Positions 12,713-26,204 are shown, counted from the first letter of the stretch. The stretch is 64,000 bases of DNA from Lota lota (GCA_026745465.1 JACYXH010000205.1:1-64000); one strand, 5' to 3'. The notes: generated by a model from the letters alone, not told the origin. Program-made: numbers and translations.

Positions 12713-14049
12713 GACGAACTAATGACATGCAGCGGTGGACAGTAAAAAGCACACACCATATCGATTTCTCTGTTCGGACTCGTTTCAAGCACTGCTGACT
12801 GATGGCAGTGGTTTGACAGCTTTGAGAGATGGGCTTTTGACCATAGACTATACGGTTTGACAAACATGGTCACTCAGAATGGAGAGAGAGAGATGGAGAC
12901 TTTCTGTACCTCGAGAATGACTACAAACCCAACCAAAACCAATTCTGCATTAACAAAATACATTTCCTCTCCATGAAAAACTGCAGGCACAATAGGAATC
13001 ATTCAAGGGCCCTGTTGAACTTGTGCAACCGTAACTATGGCAACGGCTTGACCCCAAAATAGAAATGCTATCTAAGGGTCTATAACTGCGTCATTAACTG
13101 GGTGTACGATAATGTTTCATCAACACTATTCAAAACATGCAAAGTGAAGCTAATGCCAACCATTTATCATTACGACCCTCATTAGAAAAAAAAAAGATGG
13201 AATAATTGCTATAAAGAGTCAAACAAACAATGTGGCTAAGAAGTAGATAATTATCGCTCCATTGTTACACGTGCACCATAATTATCACCAACAGTGTCTC
13301 CTCTACTTCAGGGGAAAAAAAATTAAGTCATGTGCAGCAGGGTTTATGCTGCATATTTAATTAGCAATAAACACAGCTGCAGAGGAAGAACAAGCTGCAC
13401 GGATGCTGCACTGTTGCATCCTGGTTTCCAGGGCTCTCCACGAGTACAAACGTACTGTATGTCTTTTCAGGAACAAAACACACTGCGTTGCATTGCTAGA
13501 GGCTGGCATCCTCCAAAGAACCAAATCAAAGGGAGAGCACCGCTCTCTCACCGTAGAAGGAAGCACGCCTCCGTTTGATGAATGATTTAATGAAGACGTA
13601 TTAAAAGATACACATTGAAATATGAAATGTGTGTTCATGGGTTTATGGCGATGAATTTAACATTTATCATCCGGATCACAAACTATGACTTTGTCGAAAG
13701 AAATTTTATATTAATGTTGCATCAATGTTGTCAATGCCAAGAAAGCATTACACTAAAACACAAACATTAATTTAGTTTAGTCATTAAGCCTTCTTTGTTC
13801 AAATATCTGTATGCACATTTGCATGAGTAATTAAACTTTGTATGCGAGACACGGATTGCCCCTCAGAAACCCATCCCTATAGTGCGTATGTGTGTGTGTG
13901 CATCTGTGCGTGTGCATGCGCGTGTGTGTGCATGTGTCTGTGCGTGCGTGTGTGTCTGTGTGTGATGGGGAGGGGCTCTCAAAGTGATTACTTATTAATC
14001 CAAAGCAAACCTCCTGACTTACCCGCAGGGTGAACCTGTATCTAAAATG

Positions 14050-14074
14050 AACCCCCCCCCCCCCCCCCCCCCCA
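14050..14074. repeat. Poly-C run
   Basis: A C run of about 24 nt. Confidence 0.95.
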
Positions 14075-14299
14075 ATGCCAACTGCCAAAGCAAAGCACGC
14101 TGATGGGAGAACTTGGCACAGCATGAATGCAGCCGGGCCGGGCTTCCAGTTCTGTTACTGTGTGTGCTGGCGAGGAGTGGGCCCTACGCATGGGATTCTA
14201 CTCCTATTTCAGGCTTCCATACTGACGTCAACCGCCTCTCGATCGTTTGAAAAAACCCAACCAGATATTTTTTGGGTGGATGTGGGATATTTTCATACC

Positions 14300-14356
<57 letters not shown>
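14300..14356. repeat. (CA)n microsatellite
   Basis: A perfect CA repeat of about 28 units. Confidence 0.97.
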
Positions 14357-14359
<3 letters not shown>

Positions 14360-15112
14360 GTTGTCATAGGCCAAGAATGGTGTACAACAATAGAGGTGAT
14401 TCAATAGAAACTGTTCATTATGGCCACTGCTAAATATTTCAGGACACCGATGCCACAAAATCGAAACGCTATTGTTTTAATTGGCTCTGCCCATTGTTTT
14501 CCTTTTTCCGTGTAGTGCGTGTCCATGCCTCATACCCTGCATGCTTTTTTGTGCCGTTGTAATCCATAATTGATTGGAGGGAGCATTCACACTGGCACTT
14601 CCAACCTGTAATTTGCTGCAACACATTACCATGATTACAATATGTTCATGTCTGTGAAGTAGCCTTTATCTAAACCCCTTATAAACTAGAGCTGTCACAT
14701 ATCGAGTTTGACCAGACATGAGGTCTATAGGGAGGGATGGGGTCAATACCCCTGGCTACCTCTTTTGCGTTTTGAGAGAAGGATGGGTGATCACTTACAA
14801 CCCACCTCTGCCCCCTCTACCTCCCAGTCCCACGTCCTTCATGGATCCTTGAAGCGTTTCAAGGGCTTGAGATCGGCCACCTTTTCCGCGGTAATAAATT
14901 GAAGTAGACGTCGTCTGAGACGATTCCTCTGGATGATGGGGCCACTGTTTTGCCTTTGCGCTATTCTCCATGCTGCTCATGTCAAAGTATGCCGTTTAAT
15001 CGTCATGGCAGCCACAGCCTTTTGGTTGTAAGGCGACATGTTGTAGTGGTGGACAAGAGCCGCTAATTGGGTGAGAGCCTCTTGCTTGTATCAGCTGGCT
15101 ATTAGCAAAAAT

Positions 15113-15152
15113 CCCCCCCCCCCCCCCCCCCCCCCCTCCCCCCCCCCCCCCC
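15113..15152. repeat. Poly-C run, about 40 nt
   Basis: C run with a single T. Confidence 0.95.
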
Positions 15153-16334
15153 GATATAATGATACCAGCCACCAGGGCGGCCTCAAATAGATGGTAAGAA
15201 AGTGCATAAACACAGGTTGGTCAACAGCTTACCGCACTAGCATGTGACTGTTAGAGCTAAGAATAAAAGGAAACCTTAGCGCATTAACCGTCCTCAAGAA
15301 GTCAGCCCAGTCATCAAAGACGGGATATTAATAGAGCAGCAGAGATGTGTGTTGAGCAACGACAACAGCCAAAGGTTTCCAAATGTCCAATCCCCAAAAT
15401 CTGCTCATATTTTAAAGGGGCACTTTATCAAGACATAACTGTGTAACTGCAAGCCTTGCTTGGACACTAGAGAACAGTAAACCAATCTGCAGTACACTGA
15501 CTTACTGCACCGCAGGACCTGACTTTGATTGGCCCCCAGACCAATTAAGAGGGTACAAAAATTGCAAGGAAGTAAAAGTGCCCCATGGCATTGTGGCCTT
15601 GCGATAATAGGTCGGACACAGACATTTTATTTGTATTTTTTATTGGGTAAGGGATATCCTCTGACACCTAAGGACAGAGGTGGGAATGTCTGTAGACAGA
15701 CTTTGGATAGATAGCCGATAAGTGTGCTGCTCCTTAGCGGCGCTGCACCTCGCTTGTTTTGTTTGTGTTTATGTTTGCACCATGCAACGTGCAAACAAAA
15801 TCCCCTGCCACTGTAAGCGTATGCAAAACCAGCTGTTCTGAAATATAGCATGGTCAACGCAGAACTTTAACTTCTTCATGTTCTGGGCCTTTATGTTTAC
15901 ATATTTTGAGGAGAACTGTGTTTCCAAACAGAAGGGCAGAATGCTTGAAATTACTATCCAGATGCCTGATCCAGTTATGCATCATGTTTGTGCTTTTCTA
16001 AAGAGGAACATTTGTCTGACCTAGTTTCATCCGCGTAATGTCCACCAAAATATATATTTAGATATTTTACCAAGGGGCCTGCCATATGCCCTGGCTGTGG
16101 ACTGCACTGCTACGGACACGCTGGCTATGACATAGAGGCAGAGGGCTATCAGGATCCCCACAACCAATGAAAGAACACTCTCTACACCTGTTGTTTCAAG
16201 ACCTTATTTCAACTTTAATGACATGAATCAACAACATTCTTTGGACAGGCTCGCCTTTCCGTCTTCCCCAAAATATGTACATTTGGAAAACATTAAGAAG
16301 CTTTTTCAATATAACAACTTCTATCTATTATTTG

Positions 16335-16475
16335 TCTATTATTATTTATTTGAGCAGGACAGTGATGCGGGTTACAAGAGGACTTCAGGCAATCGCAATG
16401 AAACCTGGGTCCCTAAAAGGCATACTGCCCTATTGTGGTTGGCGCACTAGCTGTAAGAGCCACCAAGCTGCCTTT
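16335..16475 (-). mobile_element. Possible SINE relic
   Basis: On the minus strand GGCAGCTTGGTGGCTCTTAC followed by AGCTAGTGCGCC resembles a tRNA-type head. A GGGACCCAGGTTTCATT stretch lies where the B box should be, and an AATAAATAATAAT end follows. The match is partial. Confidence 0.35.
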
Positions 16476-16699
16476 CACTGATCAGCTCCATGGGCATTTC
16501 ATTAGATCCAGTTCCATAAGGCCTACAGTGCCATAATTACAGGCCTCAAATAGGGGCGTACGGTTGTACTTCATTCATTCGCCCACACTGTATCTTGCCT
16601 TCACCCAATCAAGGCCTTCAGGGAAACCGAATACTGCCTTCCACACAGTCCACAACGGGATCCCCACGTGTGCTGCCACTCATTCTCTGTGTGTGTGAG

Positions 16700-16703
<4 letters not shown>

Positions 16704-16759
<56 letters not shown>
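16704..16759. repeat. (TG)n microsatellite
   Basis: About 28 TG units, followed some 50 bp later by a C run near 16813-16840. Confidence 0.97.
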
Positions 16760-16760
<1 letters not shown>

Positions 16761-17112
16761 CCCCATGGCCGACAAGCTCATTTATTAATTGTCACAGTGT
16801 CATGGCGGCATTCCCCCCCCCCCCCCCCCCCACCCCCCCCACCCAAGTGACACGCAGTGTGTCCTCGGCAGTCTACCACTTCCCTAGGTGTCTACAACAG
16901 ATCACTACCCCCAACCCTGCAGACACCACACCCCCACCCGCCACACCCCACAAGTAGGCTAAACTGCACCCTGCCTTCCTGCTCAGCGGGGCCCCCAGCT
17001 TGGCTATATCTACGTTGGCCCCCGGGGTCACCTCCCTGTTTATGGGGGTAACGAGACCCCCCCCCCCCAAGCCAGGCCACACAGTGGGGGTGGACGGCTT
17101 CTGTTGACTCAC

Positions 17113-17157
17113 CCTCTTGCCCTCTTTGCCTGGCTGTCCTGGTGTCCCCGCCGCTCC
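17113..17157 (-). CDS. col19a1: col19a1 Gly-X-Y exon (15 residues)
   Basis: The acceptor is tctttcccccag and the donor AGG|GTGAGT. The 45-nt, phase-0 exon encodes GAAGTPGQPGKEGKR, matching the human GPQGPPGKEGQR segment in order and content. Confidence 0.93.
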
Positions 17158-17660
17158 CTGGGGGAAAGAGGAGGGGAGAGGAGGGATGAGATGTGAGGCC
17201 GGTCGAGGGAGCGGTGCGGTGGCTGTGGTGGAATCGCGGGGCATTTGGCAGCGGTAGGGTAGGGCTTACAGCATGCTGCTTGTAAAGCTAATGGGGACAG
17301 ATGTCCGCTCCACATGTTCTTAGCAGATCAGTGGGTAACTGGCTTACTTTGGCAGAGACGGACGACAACGCGGAGAGCGCGGCTGCGGCTCTCTGTGTGT
17401 TTACATTGCTGGATGGGGTTTATTGTATCGTGGGGAGTGTGTGTGGACTCCATTGTGTATACAGATGAGTAAAAAAAATTCCAAAAATATAAATCGTAAT
17501 GGGTTAGTAGTAAGTGGGTAAACATGATAGGGTAAACACGATAATAGGCTGGCCACATGGGTTTGGAGAACAGTGACTTATCATGATATTTCGATTTGCT
17601 TTAAACAATCTTGTTTATAGATTTCGAAGCAGAGGGTGTTGTCTTGTTTCAGTGGCTCAC

Positions 17661-17687
17661 CTTCTCCCCTCTCTCTCCAGGAGGGCC
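17661..17687 (-). CDS. col19a1: col19a1 Gly-X-Y exon (9 residues)
   Basis: The acceptor is atcgtccccag and the donor GAGAAG|GTGAGC. The 27-nt, phase-0 exon encodes GPPGERGEK. It lies only 115 nt downstream of the IEGMCLKGDQ exon and completes its ...KGDQ|GPP helix register. Confidence 0.9.
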
Positions 17688-17802
17688 CTGGGGACGATTT
17701 AATTATGAGAGTAGTTGTTAGTCACATAAAAATAATGACAGCATTATAGATATGAACAGGATGGGACATTTTCACGTATAATACATTAAAGAAAAAACAT
17801 AC

Positions 17803-17832
17803 CTGATCTCCTTTGAGGCACATTCCTTCAAT
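17803..17832 (-). CDS. col19a1: col19a1 small exon with triple-helix interruption and a Cys
   Basis: The acceptor (tctttctttctttcag) is excellent, and the donor CAG|GTATGT is strong. The 30-nt, phase-0 exon encodes IEGMCLKGDQ. Placed after GKT and before GPPGERGEK it keeps frame but breaks the Gly repeat at its start, so it would be an imperfection carrying a single cysteine. Collagen XIX is known for several short interruptions. Confidence 0.72.
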
Positions 17833-18599
17833 CTGAAAGAAAGAAAGAATAACAATATATCAGTCAACAGGGAAAAGAAACCATGAGACACATTACACCG
17901 CAGCAATAATATAATTAATAACATGCGCAATGTAAGAGTGCCAGTGGTGATAGTGGTTCTGATCCTCAACCCGGATGAACTTAGGAAAGCAGTCTGGGCC
18001 CACAGGTGTCGGCTCTGACCAGACAAGACGGGCTCCACTGTCACTGGCTTACAGACGGAGTCGTCTGTCCAACAGGGGCCACAGAATGGACGCGGGGGCC
18101 AACGACGGCTTCTCGGCTTTCAGATACGAGGCCAGTAATTGGTGTCCCCTTTCGATTGGCATCCACGAGTCAAATACTGTTGACTTTCTTGGAAGCAGCT
18201 GCAGAAATAGACATCCATAACATTTGCACTTAGCGTGCACAGCGTTGGCCCTCGTGAATAGCATGAAAAAGAAAATAAAAAGTGTGATATTTAATGATAT
18301 TGAAGACTGACAGCACTTAGATGTTGGTAGCAAGGTCCATAAAAAATGAGTGACAGCTTTGACCTGTAGTAAATTAAATGATGCATCCATCAATCTCCCT
18401 GGTGGTGTTTCAGCTAATAAATCAATTCTTCATGTACCATGGTATTTCTCTGACCGACTTGTAAGTAGAAAGAGTTGACCTTGGTGGTACATAGTGCAAT
18501 ACCGCACAGTAGCAGGTCTTTCAGCTGCAAAGCAAACCACAGTAAAAAAAATTGTGCCCTCCAAAAACCTTTCCTCACTATTTCCGCAATGTTTAACAG

Positions 18600-19200
18600 C
18601 ATGATGTGAGAGAAATCTAGCATAGCATCAACCAAATTTTACCACTGTAGACGAGCATTTAGCGTATTCGCTATTAATGTAAAAATAGCATGATTGAATA
18701 TCTAATATACGTTTGTGGGGTCTTTATATGAATGCAGACGTCATAATGGTAAGAAGAGTAAGAGTAACAATCAAGTTTTACCTGTCGGCCAAGCATTTAG
18801 CTGATTTACTATTAATCTAAAAATACCATGATTGAATATCTAATGGGCGTGTGTGAGGTTTTTTGAGTGCAGAAATCCTGCTGGTACGGCAAACATCCAG
18901 CATAGCGATCAAAAGCTTTAACCAATCAGGCCAGTCATTTAGCCTATTCCCTATTAAGTTTCAAGTGTATCCATATAAAAATAGCATGATCGACTATCTA
19001 ATAGACGTGTGTGAGGTTTTATGAATACAGAACTCATGCTGGTAAGACCAACATCTAGCATAGCGACCAAAAGCGTTTACCAATCAGGCCAAGCGTTTAG
19101 CTTATTCCCTATTAAGTTTCAAGCGTATTCATGTAAAAATAGCATGATCGAATATCTAATCAACGTTTGCGGGGTCTATGAGGGCAGGAATCCTGTTGGT
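18600..19200. repeat. Diverged tandem array, about 4 copies of 138-159 bp
   Basis: CATTTAGC-type starts occur at about 18656, 18794, 18935 and 19094. Each is followed by CTATTAA, AAAAATAGCATGAT, GAATATCTAAT and then AACATCTAGCATAGCGA and CCAATCAGGCC. Later copies carry an extra GTTTCAAG..TAT insert, which explains the longer period (159). The copies are clearly diverged, so the array is old. Confidence 0.85.
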
Positions 19201-19376
19201 AGACCAAGAGGGAGGCAGGCCAGAGGCGCTGGTGGGGCACAGTGGGTTGGTGTAGGGCTCTGGTTCTGATGAGAACTGGCAGGCCCATTCCCTCATGATG
19301 TGGAGATAATTAGCCATCCGCTCGCCATATACTTTGGATTGCTAATGCTAATCAACTCCCCGCTACAATGAGAAAG

Positions 19377-19424
<48 letters not shown>

Positions 19425-20168
19425 GTAAAAGCATAACTTCGAGTTAGCATACGTGTCTGTTAGTGTGTGAAAATGCAATAATTGAGTTAGCTTGTGTGTG
19501 TGTGCCTACGTGTGTGTTTATGCATTTGTCAAGCTCTGCCCAACCATATGCGCCCTGTATGTAGATATTTCCCATCCAAATGTGTGCATGGCCACTGCCA
19601 ATGCTTCCCATCCCCTGGGCAACGCTAACAGGACAACATCAAAAAGGGGCCTGGTGTAGCCATCCCAATTATAAGATCAGAAGCCATATAACATAGAGCA
19701 GTAGTTCCAGGGCTATAGCAAATGTGACACGTCCGCCTGGAACTGCCTTCAGTCGCCCTTCAGTGGATGACAGGAAGAAAGGGGGGAACTGTGGGGAATT
19801 TGTTGAAACTAGCGTCTGGGGCTAATACCTCGCTGTGAGCCATGTGCAGCCCGTGCGGCACCTTGCGCAGCACAGAAGCCTTCCGCTACCTGTCAGAAAC
19901 AGCCGTCCTGCTCCCATCTGCCCTGGAAGCAGGGGGAGAGTGGAAGCGCTGAGTGACTCTGGCTCTCCTCACATGTTTCAGGGCCTGGGCGAGGCTGTCC
20001 ATTAAGCCCGCGCTGAATGCTAACATGACACCCGGGATTGCTCCCCTGGGTACCTCCACTTCACTGTTCGACAAATTCAAACAAGTTGTTTTGTTTCATT
20101 TGAATACAATTGGGGGTGTGCGTGTGCGTGTGCGTGTGTGTGTGTGTTAAATAAATAACAGTGCTTAC

Positions 20169-20204
20169 AGTTTTTCCGGGAACTCCAGCCAGACCAGTAT
20201 CACC
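20169..20204 (-). CDS. col19a1: col19a1 Gly-X-Y exon (12 residues)
   Basis: The acceptor is gttttacacag and the donor ACT|GTAAGC. The 36-nt, phase-0 exon encodes GDTGLAGVPGKT. It follows the GSKGDK exon without a break in the triplet repeat. Confidence 0.9.
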
Positions 20205-20598
20205 CTGTGTAAAACAATACAGAAAATCCATGACGTTACTGGTAAGCACAAACCAAACAGAAGCATTCAGCACATATCAACACACAGTCTGAATGCATGG
20301 ATGCATGCATGCATGCATGAGGTAGGTTGAGGCTAAGCCACAAATAGAAATACAAAGTATCCACCAGGGTTTTCGTTGCTAGCCACGCATGCTTGTATAG
20401 ACAGACAGTGTTACAGAATATATTGACATACAGGGATAGACACTGCAAAACACTGTGCTCTATTATGAAAATCACTGAAACGTGACATGTTTGCATCAAC
20501 AATATGTACTGTAGCTTATTGAGTACTTTCGCTGTGCACTGTAGCGACTACTACTTGAGCTCAAAGTGTGTCTGCATGTGTTAGTGTTAGTTAGTTAG

Positions 20599-20792
<194 letters not shown>

Positions 20793-21398
20793 GGTTAGTG
20801 GCCATGGTGTGTGTCTTTTGAAATTAATCCAATCTGATAACCTTGTCTTTGGTCAGACAGCAGGGAGGTGGGATGGTCCTATTAAACGTGACAGACCTTA
20901 ACATAAACACAGGCCGCTACAGAATCACCTAAAAGCTTTTCCAGCGCTACCAGCTGACAGGTGGGATAAGGTTGTTTGGTGCCTGTGACATGCGTACAGA
21001 CACAAGACGTCAGGTAAAGAAAAACAGCACATTTACTTCTGACACCAGAATTACCAAACGTAAACAGCGATTCCGCATGCTTTATATTACATGCAGAATC
21101 CCCAACGGCCCGACTTGACTGGTGTCCTATCTGCTAAAACACATTTTCGATACTGTCCCACGATTCGTTTCTATTTTCTTCTCATTTCCAGCCCTCAAAT
21201 TTCTGAACCACAATTGGTTAGAAACCTGGGCTTTAATGTTGACGAAACAAAGGACAGAAGCCTGAAGTTCCATTCATTCTGTTGTCTACATGATGTCACA
21301 GCCAAAATATGCCTGCTACGGGATATTCAGGGGTCTCATTACTTTATGCCTCCAAATCTGCTTCCTCCTGTCAGAACCAATACAGCCGCACCTCCCGT

Positions 21399-21590
21399 CT
21401 CCAACACACACACACAACCACACACACTCTCTCTCCGTCTCTCTCTCTTCCTATCACGCACACAGACACACATCCACGCATGCACGCATGCACGCACACA
21501 TGCACACAACCCACCCACAATTCACCCACCCACCCACCCGCTTACACACCCACACACACACACCCACAAACACACACACAGCCCCCCTCA
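21399..21590. repeat. CA/CCCA-rich low-complexity region
   Basis: An interrupted mixture of (CA)n, (CT)n, GCATGCA and CCCAC repeats. Confidence 0.85.
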
Positions 21591-22134
21591 ACTCCACCCT
21601 TCCATCCGTAAAATAGGATGAAATACCCTGTGATTCTGTGTTGTCTCCACACAAACACACAAAGACCTCATTATAACTTCAAGGCTGGTAGACAATGCGT
21701 TGCACCTATAATTATGCAGTGGGTGCTAGTGAAAGACAACGGCAGCAACAACAAAAACAAAGAGAGAGGGGGAAACATTTCATCTCATGCGTGCCAAATA
21801 ATCTCACTGAATGAAAAGAAAAGGTTCTTTCAATATCCCCCAAAATTCCCATATTCTCAATGTTGCCGTAGGAATTTACCCAATTTAGGCGGCTCACAAT
21901 AGCAACACCGTTGTGTGTGTCTTTGGAAGCACTTGAAGCACCACAACATACCAAGATTATCACATCAGTCATGTGTAAGAAATAATGCGTATTATAATTG
22001 AATAATAAGGTATCGGGGGTTACTGAGGCCTGCAATAGAGCATATGCAATTCATGCAGATGTGCTGCTGCCAAATATCTATCTATCTAATCTAACCATTG
22101 GGTTCAGCCCCCATGTCAGCCACATGTCACTCAC

Positions 22135-22188
22135 TTTGTCTCCTTTGGAGCCGACATCGCCCTTAGGTCCAGAGTCACCTTCCAAACC
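22135..22188 (-). CDS. col19a1: col19a1 Gly-X-Y exon (18 residues)
   Basis: The acceptor is gttttcctag and the donor GACAAA|GTGAGT. The exon is 54 nt, the classical collagen exon length, phase 0. It encodes GLEGDSGPKGDVGSKGDK, six uninterrupted triplets with charged Y positions. It corresponds in order to the human stretch ending GPKGEK just before GDTGPP. Confidence 0.93.
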
Positions 22189-22429
22189 CTAGGAAAACAA
22201 ACACACAACCAATCAGAACTGTTGAATCAGTACGTCTTAGTGCATGTTATTGCACAAATTGTATGTTATAATGTTTTTCATTTGTTTGATTGTCTGTTTG
22301 ACAATATACAATCAAAGTGGAATCAGAAACAATGCAGAGAAGATGAACAACTGATTCCCTCTGTCTATACAACAACAGTTTACCGTTGCCCTACAAGGGT
22401 ACCATTTATTTAAAGTAGCATTCAACAGG

Positions 22430-22636
<207 letters not shown>

Positions 22637-22930
22637 CCTGTCACTACCAGCCAACCTCAACAGGACAGATAGCGTCAGACACCATAAATTAGCCGCCGTG
22701 ATATTTCACAACGGATGAACAAGACACAAGGACAATCGGCTGATTAACCCCAACTCTGATGCCACTCTGACCCCAACCCCTGCACACCACTCATCTCATT
22801 TAGCACACAGGGGGGGGCTACGACAATTGTGGTTGTGGGTGGGTGTGTATGGGGTGGGGGAGAGAGACTGACTATCACTGCCTTTAATCCAGATAAGGTG
22901 GTGGGGCTTGAGGGTGAGAGATTGAAAGAG

Positions 22931-22981
22931 GAGGAGAGAGAGACAGAGGGAGGGAGGGAGGGAGAGAGAGAGAGACAGAGG

Positions 22982-23047
<66 letters not shown>

Positions 23048-23054
23048 AAGAGAC

Positions 23055-23129
<75 letters not shown>
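22931..23129. repeat. (GA)n compound microsatellite
   Basis: Two long GA arrays are separated by GACAGAGAAAGAGACAG. The array lies about 300 bp from the CT array and is in the opposite pyrimidine/purine orientation, so the two could pair in single strands. Confidence 0.96.
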
Positions 23130-23134
<5 letters not shown>

Positions 23135-24046
23135 CTGGGGGCAAAGTCAAACCCCTCGGTGGTGAAACGTGAAAACAGGGCAGGACAGCTGAGATAAAGA
23201 GTGGGGATGAATGACTGTGTCCCGGGGAGCTGATGAATGAGCCCTGACACATATTGACAGACTAAATTTGCAGCAGGCCTTGTTAGGTATGACACATTGG
23301 GGCCAGCACTGAGAACCCTTTGAAAAAAGGGTGTGGGGAGGGGGGTGCAGGAAACAGTCTGTAAAATAGCTGAAAATATGATAATTTGTCACAGTAAAAT
23401 ATAGAGTTTAAGAGGTTATTAATAGTGTAATATATCTGCAGACAATGATTACCTTCCTTTATCACATTAAGGCCCGTTCCACCAGAGACCCGTTTCTCTG
23501 TTACCTCCTGTTGGAAAGTCTGCTCTGAACTCCCTAATATCCCAGCTATGCTTCACCGACCTGCATATACCTAAACTTTTACCTAGATCTACTCAAATTA
23601 CTGTATATTACATCTTTAAGCAGAAACGTGTTTCCAGAGTGGGTCACCATGCACACATTTGTCAAGAGTCAAACCCCTACTGATGCATGTCTATAGAAAC
23701 TCCATCAGTAACGACTTCAATTATCTATCCAGCTTTCTTCAATCAATCAGTATATATGTACTATCAGTCTATCTACCCGTCCATCAATCCATCCATCTAC
23801 AGTATCTATATACAGTATCAATCTATTTATCTTTATACCTGTCTGTCTGTCCAAACTTACAAACACATACATCTAAAAACACCTTCAACAATCTTCCATT
23901 ATCACCGAACAACAATGCATATTTGTAATATGATGAATGTGGATCTTTAAATAGCTCTCAGTCTCCACCGCAGCATCCAGCACGCAGACTCACAGGGAGA
24001 AAGAAATAAACAGTGGGTAAACATCCTGTTGTCTCCCCTTCCAGAG

Positions 24047-24048
<2 letters not shown>

Positions 24049-24123
<75 letters not shown>
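24049..24123. repeat. (TG)n microsatellite
   Basis: About 37 TG units. Confidence 0.97.
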
Positions 24124-24125
<2 letters not shown>

Positions 24126-24251
24126 TTGCTGCACACAAGACGCGGATGGATTATGTGGGAAGGGATGGGACGGGATGAAGCCAGGGAGGGAGGGATGATG
24201 GAGCAGAGGATTGGAGGGGGGAGGCGGGGTGGGAAGAGTGTATGGAGAGGC

Positions 24252-24443
24252 GGGGGGGGGGGGGGGGGGGGGGGGGGGCTGCCGCTGCTGTAGCACAGGG
24301 TCAGGACACTGTGGGGAGCTGTGTTCACTCGCCTGCTAATTACACACACCGCTGTGTCTCGTAGCTCATAACGGGTGCGGGGGCCACAAGACAATCTGGC
24401 AACTCCCCAGCATAGAATGAGTAAGGCAAGAGAATAAACACAG

Positions 24444-24526
<83 letters not shown>
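24252..24526. repeat. Poly-G run and (GA)n microsatellite
   Basis: G27 lies at 24252-24278 and a GA array of about 40 units at 24445-24526, with ordinary unique sequence between. Confidence 0.95.
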
Positions 24527-24531
<5 letters not shown>

Positions 24532-26146
24532 TGCACAACTGCAGTTTAATTATGTTTACTTTTGCCTTTTTCTGCTAAGCGTAGCATCTGTCGGGATAAG
24601 CCTTAGTCAGACAAGCAGCCCCAGGAAGACATCCGAGGGGCCAACGTATGCCTATATTGTGTAAGGCGCATCTTACTTTTTTGGGTGGTTTTAACGTTGG
24701 TCGCAAACTAACTAAATTTAAATGTGAGGTCATGGTGAGGAAGTATTGAGACGGTTGTGGTCGGGATGGTGTTGAAATACTGAATGGCAGGTCTTTTTGG
24801 ATCTGCAGGAACTGGATCTTCAAGTAACATTGATATCTTGAGTGCCAGCCTGGAAATGCCTGTGGGGTTACAGCAGGAAATACCTTTTGTGACTTTCCAT
24901 TTGCTCAGCAGTAGATGGCCAATGGACCGACCGAAGAGTTTGAGAAAACATTTGTTGTAAACATCCTGAATCACGTCCATGGCTCGATTGTCATTGACAT
25001 ATATTGACATTGATCATAGTTTGAAAGTAAAAGTAACAAGAAGCTAAATAGTTTTCCATTAGAACATATGACGCGGTTACAGATCCTAAACACAGTGTAC
25101 TGTATGATTTGAATTATTATTTTTTGAAGTCAGCCGTGTGTAATTTTCTCCTATCGCGGTGAACATCATGTCAGCAGCTAATGGAAGGGTCAGGATAACA
25201 TGGACTAACCAGACTCCCAGAGTCCACTGGGACCTGTCTCTCTGCAAAACGATACACGCTCACATGGTCACACGCGGAATTCTGCCTTCTCAGGTGTCTC
25301 CTCGGGCTTTAAATAACATACACACTTTTAAAAAACGGAGCATGACATAACATTAGGCAAAGGAGTGGTCAGGTGAAAGAGAGGAGTTTGTGCAATGGAG
25401 GATGATTGGATTAAATAAATTAATATAGCGAATGCATGTGTATGTGGGATTATTCACAAAGAGTTCCCTTTATGTTAATGAGAACATATTATGGTCTGGT
25501 AATGTTAACTAAAACGTATTAGCTCAAAGGAACAAACAAGAGAGTATATTGTATTCATTAATTTTGATCTTTCCCAATGTTTGCCCAAGGTTGCTCAAGG
25601 TTTAAAAGCGTCACCTCTTTTGAATTGTGTTCACTGTTCTTCACATACAAAACAAAGAAGTCAGTTTCCATAATGATCACCTGCATAATGATATTTTAGC
25701 ATTTAGCTGTACGTATTCCGCTTGAAGTATAGGGCTTTGATGTTGAAAAGTAAACATACAAGTACTCCCATCCAAGGGCACCCTCTTTACGGCCACCGTT
25801 TTGAGATCGCACAAAAATTGTTCACAGCATTGGACGCCGCGGCATTCACTATCATGACAGTAGTTCATCAGTATGCCAAGCTCACGCCACCTATCAATTT
25901 AATTTAGTGCTGAAGGCCAGCGTTGGCACCCAACACACTTAGATGACACCTTCAGATATGACAGACACCACCACCCTAGCCACTTAAAAAATAAATAAAT
26001 AAAAACTCTGCTTCATTCGCACCCACAGGGCATGACACAGATGAACAGGAGGGGAATAGCCTGAACGAATTGATTCCCTGACAAGCCCACATCTAGGTGA
26101 TATGCTATGTATGGAGTATGTGTCGCCTGGAGACAGCCATACTTAC

Positions 26147-26193
26147 CCTCTTTCCATTGATCCCCTTTGCCCTTCTGCCTCCCCCAGCTCCCC
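26147..26193 (-). CDS. Candidate degenerate Gly-X-Y exon of col19a1
   Basis: A strong donor (AGAGG|GTAAGT at 26146) follows a Gly-rich stretch. In the frame that ends in phase 0 it reads GAGGGRRAKGINGKR; in another frame it reads LHGELGEAEGQRGSMERG, which resembles the human LHGAPGFPGQKG segment but would end out of phase. No clean acceptor is seen. The mixed frames suggest a one-base indel, so this may be a real exon with a sequencing error, a decaying exon, or chance. Confidence 0.35.
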
Positions 26194-26204
26194 GTGCAGA
26201 GTGA

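Noticed and set aside
15236..15280. 24-nt segment with an excellent acceptor (ttttattcttag) and a GTAAGC donor on the minus strand
   Set aside because: In the required phase it reads a stop as its second codon and has no Gly-X-Y pattern.
16980..17060. Gly-rich minus-strand reading GGDPGGQRRYSQAGG near a collagen exon
   Set aside because: The Gly spacing is irregular and no donor closes the segment.
25195..25250. Segment between gttttgcag and GTTAGT on the minus strand containing GPSG
   Set aside because: Length and phase do not fit the neighbouring phase-0 exons and the Gly pattern fails.
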